Origin: Rhodovastum atsumiense
Lineage (GTDB): Bacteria > Pseudomonadota > Alphaproteobacteria > Acetobacterales > Acetobacteraceae
DNA: 64,000 nucleotides
Direction: 5' to 3'
Assembly: GCF_937425535.1 (NCBI RefSeq)
Contig: NZ_OW485606.1
Span: forward strand, 1 to 64,000
The first letter of the stretch is position 1. The number at the start of each line of letters is the position of its first letter. The notes beneath the pieces are model-generated. The model did no database searches. It saw nothing but the letters and a program-made list of their open reading frames with translations, and was not told the origin of the DNA. Below are positions 56,546-64,000 of the stretch, piece by piece. The translations under genes were made by a program, and so were the position numbers.

Positions 56546-57508
56546 ATGGCGCAAGCGCCAAAGCTGAACGTGGTGAAGGAGAACCCCCCGGATGCCGAAA
56601 AGGACGAGGGGAAGTCGCTGGCCGATCTGCTGGCAGAGGAGATGGACGAGGTAGTGGTCCCGGCGACCGCGAGCCTCCCCACCGACGCCGGCCCCAAGCG
56701 CACCCAGCGCACGAAGCCAATCCCTGACCTGTCGGGCACCGCGCCCGTCTGGGCGCTCATCGGCTCGGGGGACAGCGGCAAGACGACGATCGCCCGGACC
56801 CTGGGCGGCAAGCAGCTCGAATCGGCCCCGGAGTCGCTGGACCGGACCATCCTCCTCGCCTCCGATCCCGGGGCGCGGCTGCTGGTCGAATTTTTCGCCC
56901 AGGTTATGCAGCCCCCGGGCCGGAACATTGCCCAGGTGGTCGAGTGGCAGCGGAAGGTGTTCGGGGCGCTGCCCTCCGCACGGGGCAAGGGGAAGTTCCT
57001 GGGCGGGTATTTCGACCTGGGGGCCGACGCTATCGCTTTCGGCGAGCTGATCGCCAGCGGCCCGACGCTGCCGGATCAGCTCCGCCAGGGCGCGGTGTCG
57101 CTGATCGGGGCCTATGTGCTCACGCCCGCGGTCGATGACGTGGCGCAGCTCGCCGAGCATCAGCGCCTCGGCGTCAAATGGCCGGCCTCGCTGCTGATCC
57201 TGAACCTGGGGCGCGCGGATAGCCCGGCATCGTTCGAGACGATTCGCCGCACCCCGGCATATCAGCGGGCGCTTGAGGAAGGCGCGGTCGAGCTGTGGTG
57301 GCCTCGGCTGGCCCCGCAGGATCTTGCCCTGTGGATCGAGAGCCGCCGGTTCCTGTTCCACGAGGCCCGGGACGGCATCGTGCCGGAGGGCAACAAGAAC
57401 CCGCCCATCCCCGGCGTCTACCGGCCCGTCGTGCGCCGCTACCTCGAAGCGGTGAACGAGGAGCTAGCGCCGCTGGAAGGCAAAGGCTTCCTACCGTGGC
57501 TGGCGTAG
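56546..57508 (+). CDS. P-loop ATPase of the ParA/StbB-like class
   Basis: A 320-residue protein. Walker A GSGDSGKTTIARTLGG is near residue 75, preceded by a disordered acidic N-terminus. Strands and helices follow (TILLASDPGARLLVEFFAQV; KFLGGYFDLGADAIAFGELI; PASLLILNLGRADSPASFET). The single GKT without the deviant K-G-G-x-G-K-T form suggests a segregation or mobilisation ATPase rather than a classical ParA. No parS-like repeat array was found beside it. Confidence 0.55.
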   Translation: MAQAPKLNVVKENPPDAEKDEGKSLADLLAEEMDEVVVPATASLPTDAGPKRTQRTKPIPDLSGTAPVWALIGSGDSGKTTIARTLGGKQLESAPESLDRTILLASDPGARLLVEFFAQVMQPPGRNIAQVVEWQRKVFGALPSARGKGKFLGGYFDLGADAIAFGELIASGPTLPDQLRQGAVSLIGAYVLTPAVDDVAQLAEHQRLGVKWPASLLILNLGRADSPASFETIRRTPAYQRALEEGAVELWWPRLAPQDLALWIESRRFLFHEARDGIVPEGNKNPPIPGVYRPVVRRYLEAVNEELAPLEGKGFLPWLA

Positions 57509-57999
57509 CCGGCCCGGAGGGAATACGCGCCCTGATGGATGCTGTGGCGCGTGGGGAGGAGGAGGCAACGCCTCCTTCTCCCCCGTCTGCTCTGCCCGGG
57601 CCTGACGCAGCGAAGCTGATGGCCGATTTCCAGGGGCGGGTGGATCGGACGCTCGAACGGATCGTCGCCGCGGCGCGCGCGCCGGGCGTGAAGGGCGATC
57701 CCTACTGGCGGGAAATCTTCGTCGCCCAGGCGGCCTTCGTGGAGCTGATGCCTGCCCTGGCGCGGATCATGTTCGAGGCCCGGCAACCGCTCCCGCCGGC
57801 AGCGATGGAGGCGTTCCAGGCGCGGGTGATCGCCGCGATGGAGGCGCGCGTCGGCGCGGCAATCGAACGGGAGTCCTCCGGCTGGAAGAAGGCATTCGAC
57901 CGGCGGACGTACGCTGTGGTGGCCGCGGTGCTCGGGGGCGTGTTCGTCATCGGGTGCCTGATCGGCTTTGCAATCGCATTCCGGCTCACAGCCGGGTAG
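57496..57999 (+). CDS. Tail-anchored membrane protein
   Basis: A 167-residue protein from a GTG overlapping the ATPase end by 13 nt (VAGVAGPEGIRALMDAVARG); an ATG at 57535 is the alternative. The middle is helical (YWREIFVAQAAFVELMPALA; VIAAMEARVGAAIERESSGW). The C-terminus is a membrane helix VVAAVLGGVFVIGCLIGFAI. Probably the membrane partner of the ATPase, as MobE/StbC-like proteins are. Confidence 0.5.
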   Translation: MAGVAGPEGIRALMDAVARGEEEATPPSPPSALPGPDAAKLMADFQGRVDRTLERIVAAARAPGVKGDPYWREIFVAQAAFVELMPALARIMFEARQPLPPAAMEAFQARVIAAMEARVGAAIERESSGWKKAFDRRTYAVVAAVLGGVFVIGCLIGFAIAFRLTAG

Positions 58000-58005
58000 G
58001 AGGCC

Positions 58006-58239
58006 ATGATGCTGCGCGCCGCTTTCCTGGCACTGGCCCTGCTGGCGGCGCTCCCGGCCGCTGCTCGCGATCCGACCGCGGAGGAGGAGTGGCGCGCGGA
58101 TCAGTGGCTCCGCGACAAGCGCGCCGCCCAGGAGCGGGCGTTCCAGGCCGAACAGGACCGGTCCGCTCGGGAGCGCGAAGCGGACCGCGATCGCCGGGCC
58201 TTCGATGCGGCCCGGCGGCGGCCGGATACGCTCCGCTAA
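58006..58239 (+). CDS. Small secreted charged protein
   Basis: A 77-residue protein with a signal peptide (MMLRAAFLALALLAALPAAA) followed by an Arg/Glu/Asp-rich helix (RADQWLRDKRAAQERAFQAE). A periplasmic coiled coil is likely. Starts 6 nt after the preceding stop; last gene of this operon. Confidence 0.5.
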   Translation: MMLRAAFLALALLAALPAAARDPTAEEEWRADQWLRDKRAAQERAFQAEQDRSAREREADRDRRAFDAARRRPDTLR

Positions 58240-58424
58240 AGGATCAAGTTTGAACAAACGATCCAAATCAGTGGATTTCGAGTGCAAGTAACGTTGCCGC
58301 CATGAGAATACTGACAGGCACATAAAAAAGTTTATTTTGGCTCGGATCCTAATGGTGAACCCGTGGCCGAAATAGGCATCTTGTCCTCTCTGTCACTTTC
58401 AGTTTTGTACAACCATGATATGAC

Positions 58425-58889
58425 TTAATGAGTCTTTTCAATATCCTGCACTTTTGGCCAGATTGCCTTGAATATCTCCGTTCGGACTATCTTTTCTATA
58501 CCTTCAACCTTGATATGGTCAGGATGAAATTCGGTTGCGATTAGGCTGCGCAGGCGCCGGTATTGAGAGCGATCCCCGGAATCAGTTTTAATGCTTTCCG
58601 CATGAGCACTTTCAAGCTCGCAAACGCGAGTGGCCAGTGCTTTAGCTCGCTCCTTCCAACGGTCATGTTCGCCCTGTAGGAATGCCAGCTTATTATGAAC
58701 CGCTGCTATCTCATCACGAAGTTGCTCTTCGACAGAGCGCGGGCGGATCGGTTTGTTGCTACGTGGAGATATCTTGGGTGGGGCAGATTCTGGCTTCTCC
58801 TCTGTAGACGGCAGGATCTGAGCCATTAACCAGATCAGCAAGCCAAACAGCACGATAGCAAATAGTAAAAGTGCTATATTTAATTGCAA
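58425..58889 (-). CDS. Membrane-anchored coiled-coil protein with HPD motif
   Basis: A 154-residue protein. It has an N-terminal membrane helix (ALLLFAIVLFGLLIWLMAQI), a Pro-rich linker and a coiled coil (~60-105). The C-terminal ~45 residues (RLRSLIATEFHPDHIKVEGI, EKIVRTEIFKAIWPKVQDIE) contain the HPD tripeptide and helical spacing of a minimal J-domain, so it may recruit a DnaK-type chaperone. AT-richer than its surroundings and without operon neighbours. Confidence 0.55.
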   Translation of the reverse strand: MQLNIALLLFAIVLFGLLIWLMAQILPSTEEKPESAPPKISPRSNKPIRPRSVEEQLRDEIAAVHNKLAFLQGEHDRWKERAKALATRVCELESAHAESIKTDSGDRSQYRRLRSLIATEFHPDHIKVEGIEKIVRTEIFKAIWPKVQDIEKTH

Positions 58890-59057
58890 GACTCACGCTC
58901 TTTCGTGCAACGGGACGACGCAGTCCCAGATCCAGCCTCTGACAAGAGGTGAAGCGATCATAGCGGTTTCGTTTCTCTTTGGCACCTTGGACCATGTCGT
59001 GCCAACTATGGAATGAATGCTGACCGGCATGTCGAAAGGGGTATTCGGGCACGGATC

Positions 59058-59417
59058 CTAAAACCCGATGTCGGGGTCGTAGATCGTCACCACCTCGCCA
59101 TCGGGCGTCTCGACCTGACCGTTGGGGCGCCCGAAACGTGCGTTGTGCCCATACTCCTCGAAGGCCGCGGCCAGGATCTCCTGCACCCCGCCCTTCGGTA
59201 CCAGCGCCGCCTGCTCCTCGTCCATGTACGGCTTCTTGCCGGACGGCAGGTTGGACAGGCCCGGCACCTCCTGGCCATGCCCGGTGACGTGCAGGGCCAG
59301 CTTCACCGGCCACCACCACACGCCGAACAGGCGATAGTTGGCCGGGTTCTCCTGCAACACGCCGATGATGTTCCGGAGCGCGGTCGGTACGTCGATCTGG
59401 CCTGGGGTGTCGCTCAA
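59058..59417 (-). CDS. Hypothetical protein downstream of the second helicase
   Basis: A 119-residue protein (MSDTPGQIDVPTALRNIIGV; NYRLFGVWWWPVKLALHVTG; EEYGHNARFGRPNGQVETPD). The start overlaps the helicase stop by 4 nt (ATGA), so it is translated from the same message. Mixed alpha/beta; no family recognised. Confidence 0.55.
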   Translation of the reverse strand: MSDTPGQIDVPTALRNIIGVLQENPANYRLFGVWWWPVKLALHVTGHGQEVPGLSNLPSGKKPYMDEEQAALVPKGGVQEILAAAFEEYGHNARFGRPNGQVETPDGEVVTIYDPDIGF

Positions 59418-62400
59418 AGGTGCTTCTCCCTGATGAACATCCCCCCGTCCTTGCGGAACGTATAGGGGTCGATCTTCTTGGCCTCATGGTAGGACAGATC
59501 GCGCCGGATGACGCCCCGGATCGTCTTGCCATTCGCCGTGACGTGCTCCACGAGCTGGCGCCCGCCATCGGGCCTGTTCGCCGATTGTCCGGCTTTCGCC
59601 GGCTTCTGTCCGGGAAACGCTGGCTTTTGTCCGGATATCGCATCCGGCTTCTGTCCGGCTATTTCCGCCGGTTTCTGTCCGGCTTCCGGGGGCTGGGTGG
59701 GCGCTGCGGCTGGCATCGCCGCCGGTTGCGGCTTGGGGTTGGGCGCCGGCTCCGGCGCGGGCGGCATCTCCCTGCCCGCCCCCACGGCGTTCAGGAAGTC
59801 GCCCACCTTCATGCCGGGGTTGGTGCGGTCGTAGGAGCTGCCCGGGACGGGCATGCTGAACGTGTGGTGGTTGATGCTGCCCTGGTAATCGCTCGGCGCC
59901 GCCTGCCGCAGCGGGGTGTGCAGCAGCCCTTCGGCCGCGGCCTTGTCCCACAGCTTCGCCACCACATCGGCCGGCCACGCCCCGGCGGCCAGCGAGCCGC
60001 CATACTGCGGGAGCTGCACCGCCGGCTGTGCGGCCTCAACCGCGGAGCGGAAGTCGGGCGCCGCGTCGATGCGCTCCCTGATCCGCTTGTCGGCGGCGGC
60101 GCGCGCCTCCTGCACCGCGCCGTCCCCGTAGAGCTGCCGGATGATCTTCTCCCACGGGTTCGCCTCGAACCCGGAGTATTCCCGGTTGCTGTCCGGATAG
60201 CTGGCCTTCACGCCGACATGGGTGGTCTTGCCGCGGCGGCCGGACACGAAGTTGTTTCGGATGCGGCGGCGCGATGCGAGGTCGGCATAGGCGGCGATGG
60301 CCTTCTCCCGGTTCTCCGGGGTGGGCAGGAGGAAGTCGTTGTCGGCGAGGCGCTTGCGCGCATCGTAGCTCTCGGCGGCGAACACGCTGCCATCCGGCCG
60401 CACCAGCGGCAGCGGGCCATCCCAGCCGTAATCCTTGTAGGCGGCCGCGGATGCCTTGAGCTGGCGTTGCAGCTCGGCGGCGCGCGCCTGCACCACGACG
60501 GGCGGCATGGCCGCGACTTCGCCCAGGTGGGCAACGCCTTTCTCCTCGGCCTCCTTCTTGGCCTTCGCCTCGCGGGCGGCCTTCTCCGCCGCGATGTGCT
60601 TTTCCTCTTCCTCCTGGCTGTAGGCGATCGGCGTCACGCCCGCCTTGAACTTCGCCGCGTCCATGCGGACGGTCTTGCTGTCATCGCCTGGGGTGGCCCC
60701 CCATTGTCGGGCAATGATCTGCGGCCCGGCATCATTGCCCAGGTCCACGCCCTCGACCACCCAGCGCGTCGGCGAGGAGCTGTAGTGGATCGGCCCGCCG
60801 GAGCCGCCGGCCAGCTCGAACCCCCTGCCCTTCGTCCATGCGACGTTGGTGCTCGGCTCGATGTATGCCGGCTCGACGCTGTCCAGCAGCTCCTTGTGTG
60901 CGAACCATTTCGAGTGCCGCAGCGTGTCAGCGAGCACGTCGGACCGGTATTCGAGGCGCCGCATTGCCGCGCTCGGCTCGGCTCCCTGCGGGTGCTTGGC
61001 GCGCAACTCCGCAAGGCTGCGGCGCATCTCCTGATAGCGCGTGAACTGATCGGTCGCCTTCCCGCGCTCCGCCGCTTCGGTGCGCGCCTGCTGCGCCTCC
61101 TTGTCCTCCGACAGTTTCTTCGCAGTGGCGTCTGGATCTTTGGACAGCGCGATCATCATCTCCTCGCGCGTGCCGCCGCCCTCGAACACGAGGTTTTCGA
61201 CGGTGTCCCCGCCATTCCACAGCAGGTCTTGCCAATCCTTCTTTGCGCTGATCGTCTGCCAGCGATAGCCGTCGAAGCTGCCGCGGGCCAGATAGGTGTG
61301 CAGTCGCACCGCCTTGTTGGTGTTGCCCTGGCGGAGCCCGCGCCCGTTGCGCTGCTGTAGGGTCGCAGGCTCCCACGGCAGATCGAGATGATGGATGTCG
61401 GCAGTGCGCTTTTGGAGGTTCACGCCCTCCTCGGCCGTCTTGTTGGCGATCACCACGTCGATGCGGCCGGAGTTGAAGGCGTCGCTGATTTTCTGGCGCG
61501 CATCGCCGGTCTTGGCGGTGTTGCCGTTGATGATGGCGATGCGCTCGCGCGGGATACCATGCTTGGCGATCATGTCCACGATCTTCTCGTGCGTGTCGAT
61601 CGCTTCGCAGAACACAACCTGCCCGCCGTCTGCTGCGCCCCTGGCAACGTTCTTTGCGCACAGCTCCATCTTCGGGCTTGCTTCGCCTGCATGCTCCGGC
61701 CCCAGCAGGGACAGGTCGAGCGTCGCCTTCTGCATCTTGTCCATGACGGAAAAGATGTGCGCCTCACCTTCGGCGTCGATCTTGCCAGCGGCATCGTCCT
61801 TGCCGGCAATGAGCGAGCGAAGCTCCTCGTAAACGGCTTCCTGGGCCGGCGTCATATCGACCATGTGCTGCTGATCGTCGCGCTCCGGCAGCTCAAGCCC
61901 GACATCTTCGGCGGTCTTGTGGTCGATGTAGCGGCGCATTACCTCGCGCAGCTCGGACAGGTTCTTGAAGCCTGTCACGCACAGATCGTCGTCATACTCG
62001 CCGTTGAGACCGAGAATCTTCCGTGTCTCGAACACGCAGAATCGGTCGAGGAAATCCTCGGCGTTCCGGATGCCCATGCGCTCGAATGCCTCGGGCGCGA
62101 TGTGCGAAAGCATGGAGTAAACTTCAAGCGGGCTGTTCTTCGTGGGCGTGGCGGTGAGCATGAACACGCCCTTCCCGCCGTTCGCGTCGCGCAGCGCCCT
62201 GGTTTTGTGGAAGGTGTCCAGCGCGCGCTTGCTCTGCCCGGATCCGCCCAGGAACTTCGGGCTTTCGCCGAACCGCTGGCGTGCGGCGAACAGATTCTTG
62301 TAGCTGTTATGAACGAGGATGCCTTCGGCGATGTAGTTGTGATGGCGCTCTACTTCGATGTTGTAGACGACGCCGCCCTTGCACACTCCTCCAAACGTTT

Positions 62401-64000
62401 CGTCAACTCCCCTATCGAGAGGCGCAACACGCGCCACCCGCACCTCCATAAAATCGCCTCCCTCCTGTGGTCCCGGCCCTGCTTGGAATACGATGGGTGC
62501 AATGCGATCACGTCCATGGCGATCAGCAGCCCGGGGTGTGCGATGTCCACCTTGTAGCAAAACGGGATGCCGTTCTCCGGATACGGCTCCTTGACCATGT
62601 GCTCCGCCACCCAACCATCTCCCAGCACGGCCAGCAATCGCGCCTTCGCCTGCGCAATCTCTGCTTCCATGGCGGAGGGATTCGGCCTCTTCCGGGCTTC
62701 CCTGGAATGCGCCGAGTGGGTCTTGTTGCAGAAGAAGTTCCGCTGCCCCTCGCGGCGCCTCCAATCCTGCTGCGGCGTCAGCTTCAAGGGCGTGCCGCAC
62801 CACGCGCATGGAAGCGTCGCCGTTTCCAGGCGAGGAACGCTCCGCCTCCATGGGTCGCCTTTCTTCTTCACCATCCGCCGGTCCCCGCTTGTTTTTGAAC
62901 GCCACGTCACCGACAGCGATATCTTCGGCAAAGATGTAGCCGTGCGGCGTGAAGATCGGGTGCTTGCCTGTGCAGATCAGCGTCGTGCCGTCGTCCATCT
63001 CGATCCGATAGAGATCGCGGGGGACGCGGATCTGTAGGTTGGCAACTCTGGAAAGGACGATGCGACCGGCGGCGTGGTCGAAGGCCCGCACCAAATCCCC
63101 GGCATGGAAGCTCTCGATGGGGCGCCCGTCCACCAGCGTCCCCGCCGGGAAGCAGTGCGCCTCGTCCATGACGAGCATGTCCACGCCAAGGTCATCGAAG
63201 AAGATCGAGCCCTCGCGCTTGGTGAAGGTCTGCTTGGCCTGCTGCAGCTCGAACGCGGTCCGGATCTTCCCGCGCTTCTTGTCGCTCTTGGCCCGGTCGA
63301 GCGCGTCGGCGCGCTGGGTCCAGAAGTTGTCGTTTTCGTAGCGGTCGCGCAGCTCGGGGGAGACATCCAGCTCGTTCCAGGCGGGCTGCGTGATGAACAC
63401 GAAATCCCAATCGTTTTGCGTCAGCGATTGGAGCTTTTGCTTCCGGGTGGCCTCGTCGTCGGACACGGCCTTCATCGTGCCGTCCCGCCCCTTGACCATG
63501 CTCTCGCCGATCACGAGGACCCGGCTGCCGGGGAACCACTTCTCGGCCTCTGCAACCCAATTCGCGACCACGCTCTTGGGGACAACGAAGGTTGGCCGCT
63601 TCGCCTGCCCTGTCTGCTTGGCGAGGCGCGCCAGCATGAGGCCCCTCACCGTCTTGCCAAGGCCGACATCTGCGGCGACGATGCCCTTGCCCGCTGCCAG
63701 TGCCCAGCGAACGCCGCCGTACTGGAAAGCCTTCAAGCCCTCCGTGTTCATGCCGGCGATGTGGATGGGGGCGTTCGAGAACTCGCGTGCGCGGAAGCCG
63801 CGATACAGCCTGTTGTATCGGTCCTCCATCGCCTCTCGACGTTCGCTGCCCAGCAGCCACGTCTTGAACTCGCGGTTCAGGGCCTCGACTTTTTCTGTCT
63901 CGGTCCGGCGCACGCCATCGCGGTTAAGAAAACGCTCCACCAGCTCCGCATCGTTGCCGCGGAAGGGGGCGCCGCCGTCGTCTGCCCTCCGGATCGACCA
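59414..64000 (-). CDS. Second giant SNF2-type helicase, intein-containing, 5' end outside window
   Basis: At least 1508 residues from a GTG at 63940, but the frame stays open with protein-like sequence (RADDGGAPFRGNDAELV) to the window edge, so the true start lies beyond. The core shows ADVGLGKTVRGLML (Walker A), MLVMDEAH (motif II), FMLTATPTKNSPLEV (motif III) and LQQRNGRGLRQGN (motif VI). An intein of 283 residues splits motif II after DEAH; after splicing the sequence reads MDEAH-SYKNLF. The C-terminal region has short GQKP repeats and a basic end. Confidence 0.8.
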   Translation of the reverse strand, partial: WSIRRADDGGAPFRGNDAELVERFLNRDGVRRTETEKVEALNREFKTWLLGSERREAMEDRYNRLYRGFRAREFSNAPIHIAGMNTEGLKAFQYGGVRWALAAGKGIVAADVGLGKTVRGLMLARLAKQTGQAKRPTFVVPKSVVANWVAEAEKWFPGSRVLVIGESMVKGRDGTMKAVSDDEATRKQKLQSLTQNDWDFVFITQPAWNELDVSPELRDRYENDNFWTQRADALDRAKSDKKRGKIRTAFELQQAKQTFTKREGSIFFDDLGVDMLVMDEAHCFPAGTLVDGRPIESFHAGDLVRAFDHAAGRIVLSRVANLQIRVPRDLYRIEMDDGTTLICTGKHPIFTPHGYIFAEDIAVGDVAFKNKRGPADGEEERRPMEAERSSPGNGDASMRVVRHALEADAAAGLEAPRGAAELLLQQDPLGAFQGSPEEAESLRHGSRDCAGEGAIAGRAGRWLGGGAHGQGAVSGERHPVLLQGGHRTPRAADRHGRDRIAPIVFQAGPGPQEGGDFMEVRVARVAPLDRGVDETFGGVCKGGVVYNIEVERHHNYIAEGILVHNSYKNLFAARQRFGESPKFLGGSGQSKRALDTFHKTRALRDANGGKGVFMLTATPTKNSPLEVYSMLSHIAPEAFERMGIRNAEDFLDRFCVFETRKILGLNGEYDDDLCVTGFKNLSELREVMRRYIDHKTAEDVGLELPERDDQQHMVDMTPAQEAVYEELRSLIAGKDDAAGKIDAEGEAHIFSVMDKMQKATLDLSLLGPEHAGEASPKMELCAKNVARGAADGGQVVFCEAIDTHEKIVDMIAKHGIPRERIAIINGNTAKTGDARQKISDAFNSGRIDVVIANKTAEEGVNLQKRTADIHHLDLPWEPATLQQRNGRGLRQGNTNKAVRLHTYLARGSFDGYRWQTISAKKDWQDLLWNGGDTVENLVFEGGGTREEMMIALSKDPDATAKKLSEDKEAQQARTEAAERGKATDQFTRYQEMRRSLAELRAKHPQGAEPSAAMRRLEYRSDVLADTLRHSKWFAHKELLDSVEPAYIEPSTNVAWTKGRGFELAGGSGGPIHYSSSPTRWVVEGVDLGNDAGPQIIARQWGATPGDDSKTVRMDAAKFKAGVTPIAYSQEEEEKHIAAEKAAREAKAKKEAEEKGVAHLGEVAAMPPVVVQARAAELQRQLKASAAAYKDYGWDGPLPLVRPDGSVFAAESYDARKRLADNDFLLPTPENREKAIAAYADLASRRRIRNNFVSGRRGKTTHVGVKASYPDSNREYSGFEANPWEKIIRQLYGDGAVQEARAAADKRIRERIDAAPDFRSAVEAAQPAVQLPQYGGSLAAGAWPADVVAKLWDKAAAEGLLHTPLRQAAPSDYQGSINHHTFSMPVPGSSYDRTNPGMKVGDFLNAVGAGREMPPAPEPAPNPKPQPAAMPAAAPTQPPEAGQKPAEIAGQKPDAISGQKPAFPGQKPAKAGQSANRPDGGRQLVEHVTANGKTIRGVIRRDLSYHEAKKIDPYTFRKDGGMFIREKHL
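62306..63154 (-). other. Intein in the helicase DEAH box
   Basis: 283 codons, in frame. N-terminal block A: C1 in CFPAGTLVDGRPIESFHAGD. Block B: GTTLICTGKHPIFTPHGY with the conserved T-x-x-H-type residues. Block F: VVYNIEVERHHNYIAEGIL. Block G: VHN followed by Ser+1 of the extein. All residues needed for splicing (C1, block-B His, penultimate His, terminal Asn, Ser+1) are present. The middle ~150 in-frame codons are low-complexity because that DNA encodes an endonuclease in another frame. Confidence 0.9.
62350..62874 (-). CDS. Vsr/EDHR-type homing endonuclease nested in the intein, alternate frame
   Basis: A 174-residue protein, wholly inside the intein and shifted by one base relative to the helicase frame. 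N-terminal zinc-like part: LPCAWCGTPLKL ... FFCNKTHSAHSREA. Catalytic region: IPFCYKVDIAHPGLLIAMDV, then SKQGRDHRREAILWRCGWRV and LRLSIGEL, the D-x-A-x-P-x-L-x-I-A-x-[ED] ... RD-x-R ... L-x-x-x-GW-x-V-L-R pattern of Vsr-like homing nucleases. The usual IEVDG is MDVIA here. A GCGGGGACC stretch precedes the ATG; an ATG at 62931 would add 19 residues. Confidence 0.7.
   Translation of the reverse strand: MVKKKGDPWRRSVPRLETATLPCAWCGTPLKLTPQQDWRRREGQRNFFCNKTHSAHSREARKRPNPSAMEAEIAQAKARLLAVLGDGWVAEHMVKEPYPENGIPFCYKVDIAHPGLLIAMDVIALHPSYSKQGRDHRREAILWRCGWRVLRLSIGELTKRLEECARAASSTTSK

Noticed and set aside
59590-59700. Repeated GTCCGGCTTCTG-like units considered as a CRISPR or iteron array.
   Set aside because: They are in frame inside the helicase gene and encode GQKP-type protein repeats. 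Unit length and spacing are irregular.
62306-63154. That the endonuclease frame simply reflects a frameshift error in an ordinary in-frame homing endonuclease intein.
   Set aside because: Two compensating frame changes would be needed, and the helicase frame is open with correct intein blocks on both sides without any. It cannot be excluded from sequence alone, so it is listed as the refuting test.
1-64000. tRNA genes, rRNA genes, CRISPR arrays, integrase and attachment sites.
   Set aside because: I looked on both strands and saw no cloverleaf with conserved TTC-loop sequence, no regular repeat-spacer array and no tyrosine or intact serine integrase. A covariance-model scan would be needed to be certain about RNA genes.

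Overview
The window looks like part of a phage-plasmid (or a tailed prophage carried on a plasmid) from a high-GC alphaproteobacterium. DUF2312/GapR, a RepA-type initiator, a 4HB methyl-accepting chemotaxis protein and heavy codon bias to G/C in third positions all fit that class; Rhodospirillales/Acetobacteraceae is my best guess, by inference only. No rRNA, tRNA or CRISPR array was seen. One genetic unit carries phage packaging, head and lysis genes together with an iteron origin and its initiator. No integrase was found.

Layout. 0-4.3 kb: end of a virion operon (DUF4815-type tail protein and companions); capsid and most tail genes are not in the window. 4.3-7.7 kb (minus): RecT annealing protein, RecE-like exonuclease and a LexA/CI-like repressor. 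7.9-17.8 kb (plus): early/replication operon starting at a 26-bp palindromic operator: Cro-like protein, RusA-like resolvase, excisionase-like and replication-initiation-like proteins, a glutaredoxin, GapR, an MT-A70 adenine methylase, an Acb2/Tad1-like putative anti-CBASS protein and many small unknowns. 17.9-19.1 kb: holin and GH19 endolysin. 19.2-30 kb: zinc-binding proteins, metallopeptidase, small and large terminase, RlpA-like protein, portal and Mu F-like head protein.

29.9-34.9 kb (minus) is a run of 21 tiny, mostly overlapping genes behind one promoter, headed by a ribbon-helix-helix protein. 34.9-38.1 kb (plus) is a similar run ending in an RHH-plus-RAMA protein. 38.2-44.7 kb holds a DUF968 nuclease, a GH16 glycanase with two tandem C-terminal modules and a 1531-residue SNF2-type helicase. 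44.7-46 kb is a stand-alone TnpB element.

46-53 kb is plasmid-like cargo with decayed DNA: a duplicated scrap of the replication gene, an orphan HicB, two scraps of a serine recombinase, a receiver-domain protein, a c-di-GMP phosphodiesterase, a 162-bp MITE with an 8-bp target duplication, and a chemoreceptor. 53.3-54.7 kb is an iteron origin plus repA. 54.8-64 kb holds dUTPase, a P-loop ATPase cluster, a membrane-anchored J-like protein and a second giant helicase that runs off the right edge.

The most striking find is in that second helicase. A 283-residue intein interrupts its DEAH box directly after the His, and a complete Vsr/EDHR-type homing endonuclease gene lies inside the intein in a different reading frame. 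Second, a 9-bp box (GTCGTGACG) occurs seven times between genes, four times exactly 13 nt before a start codon, and looks like a phage regulon element. Third, a dispersed palindromic operator links the repressor to several transcription units.
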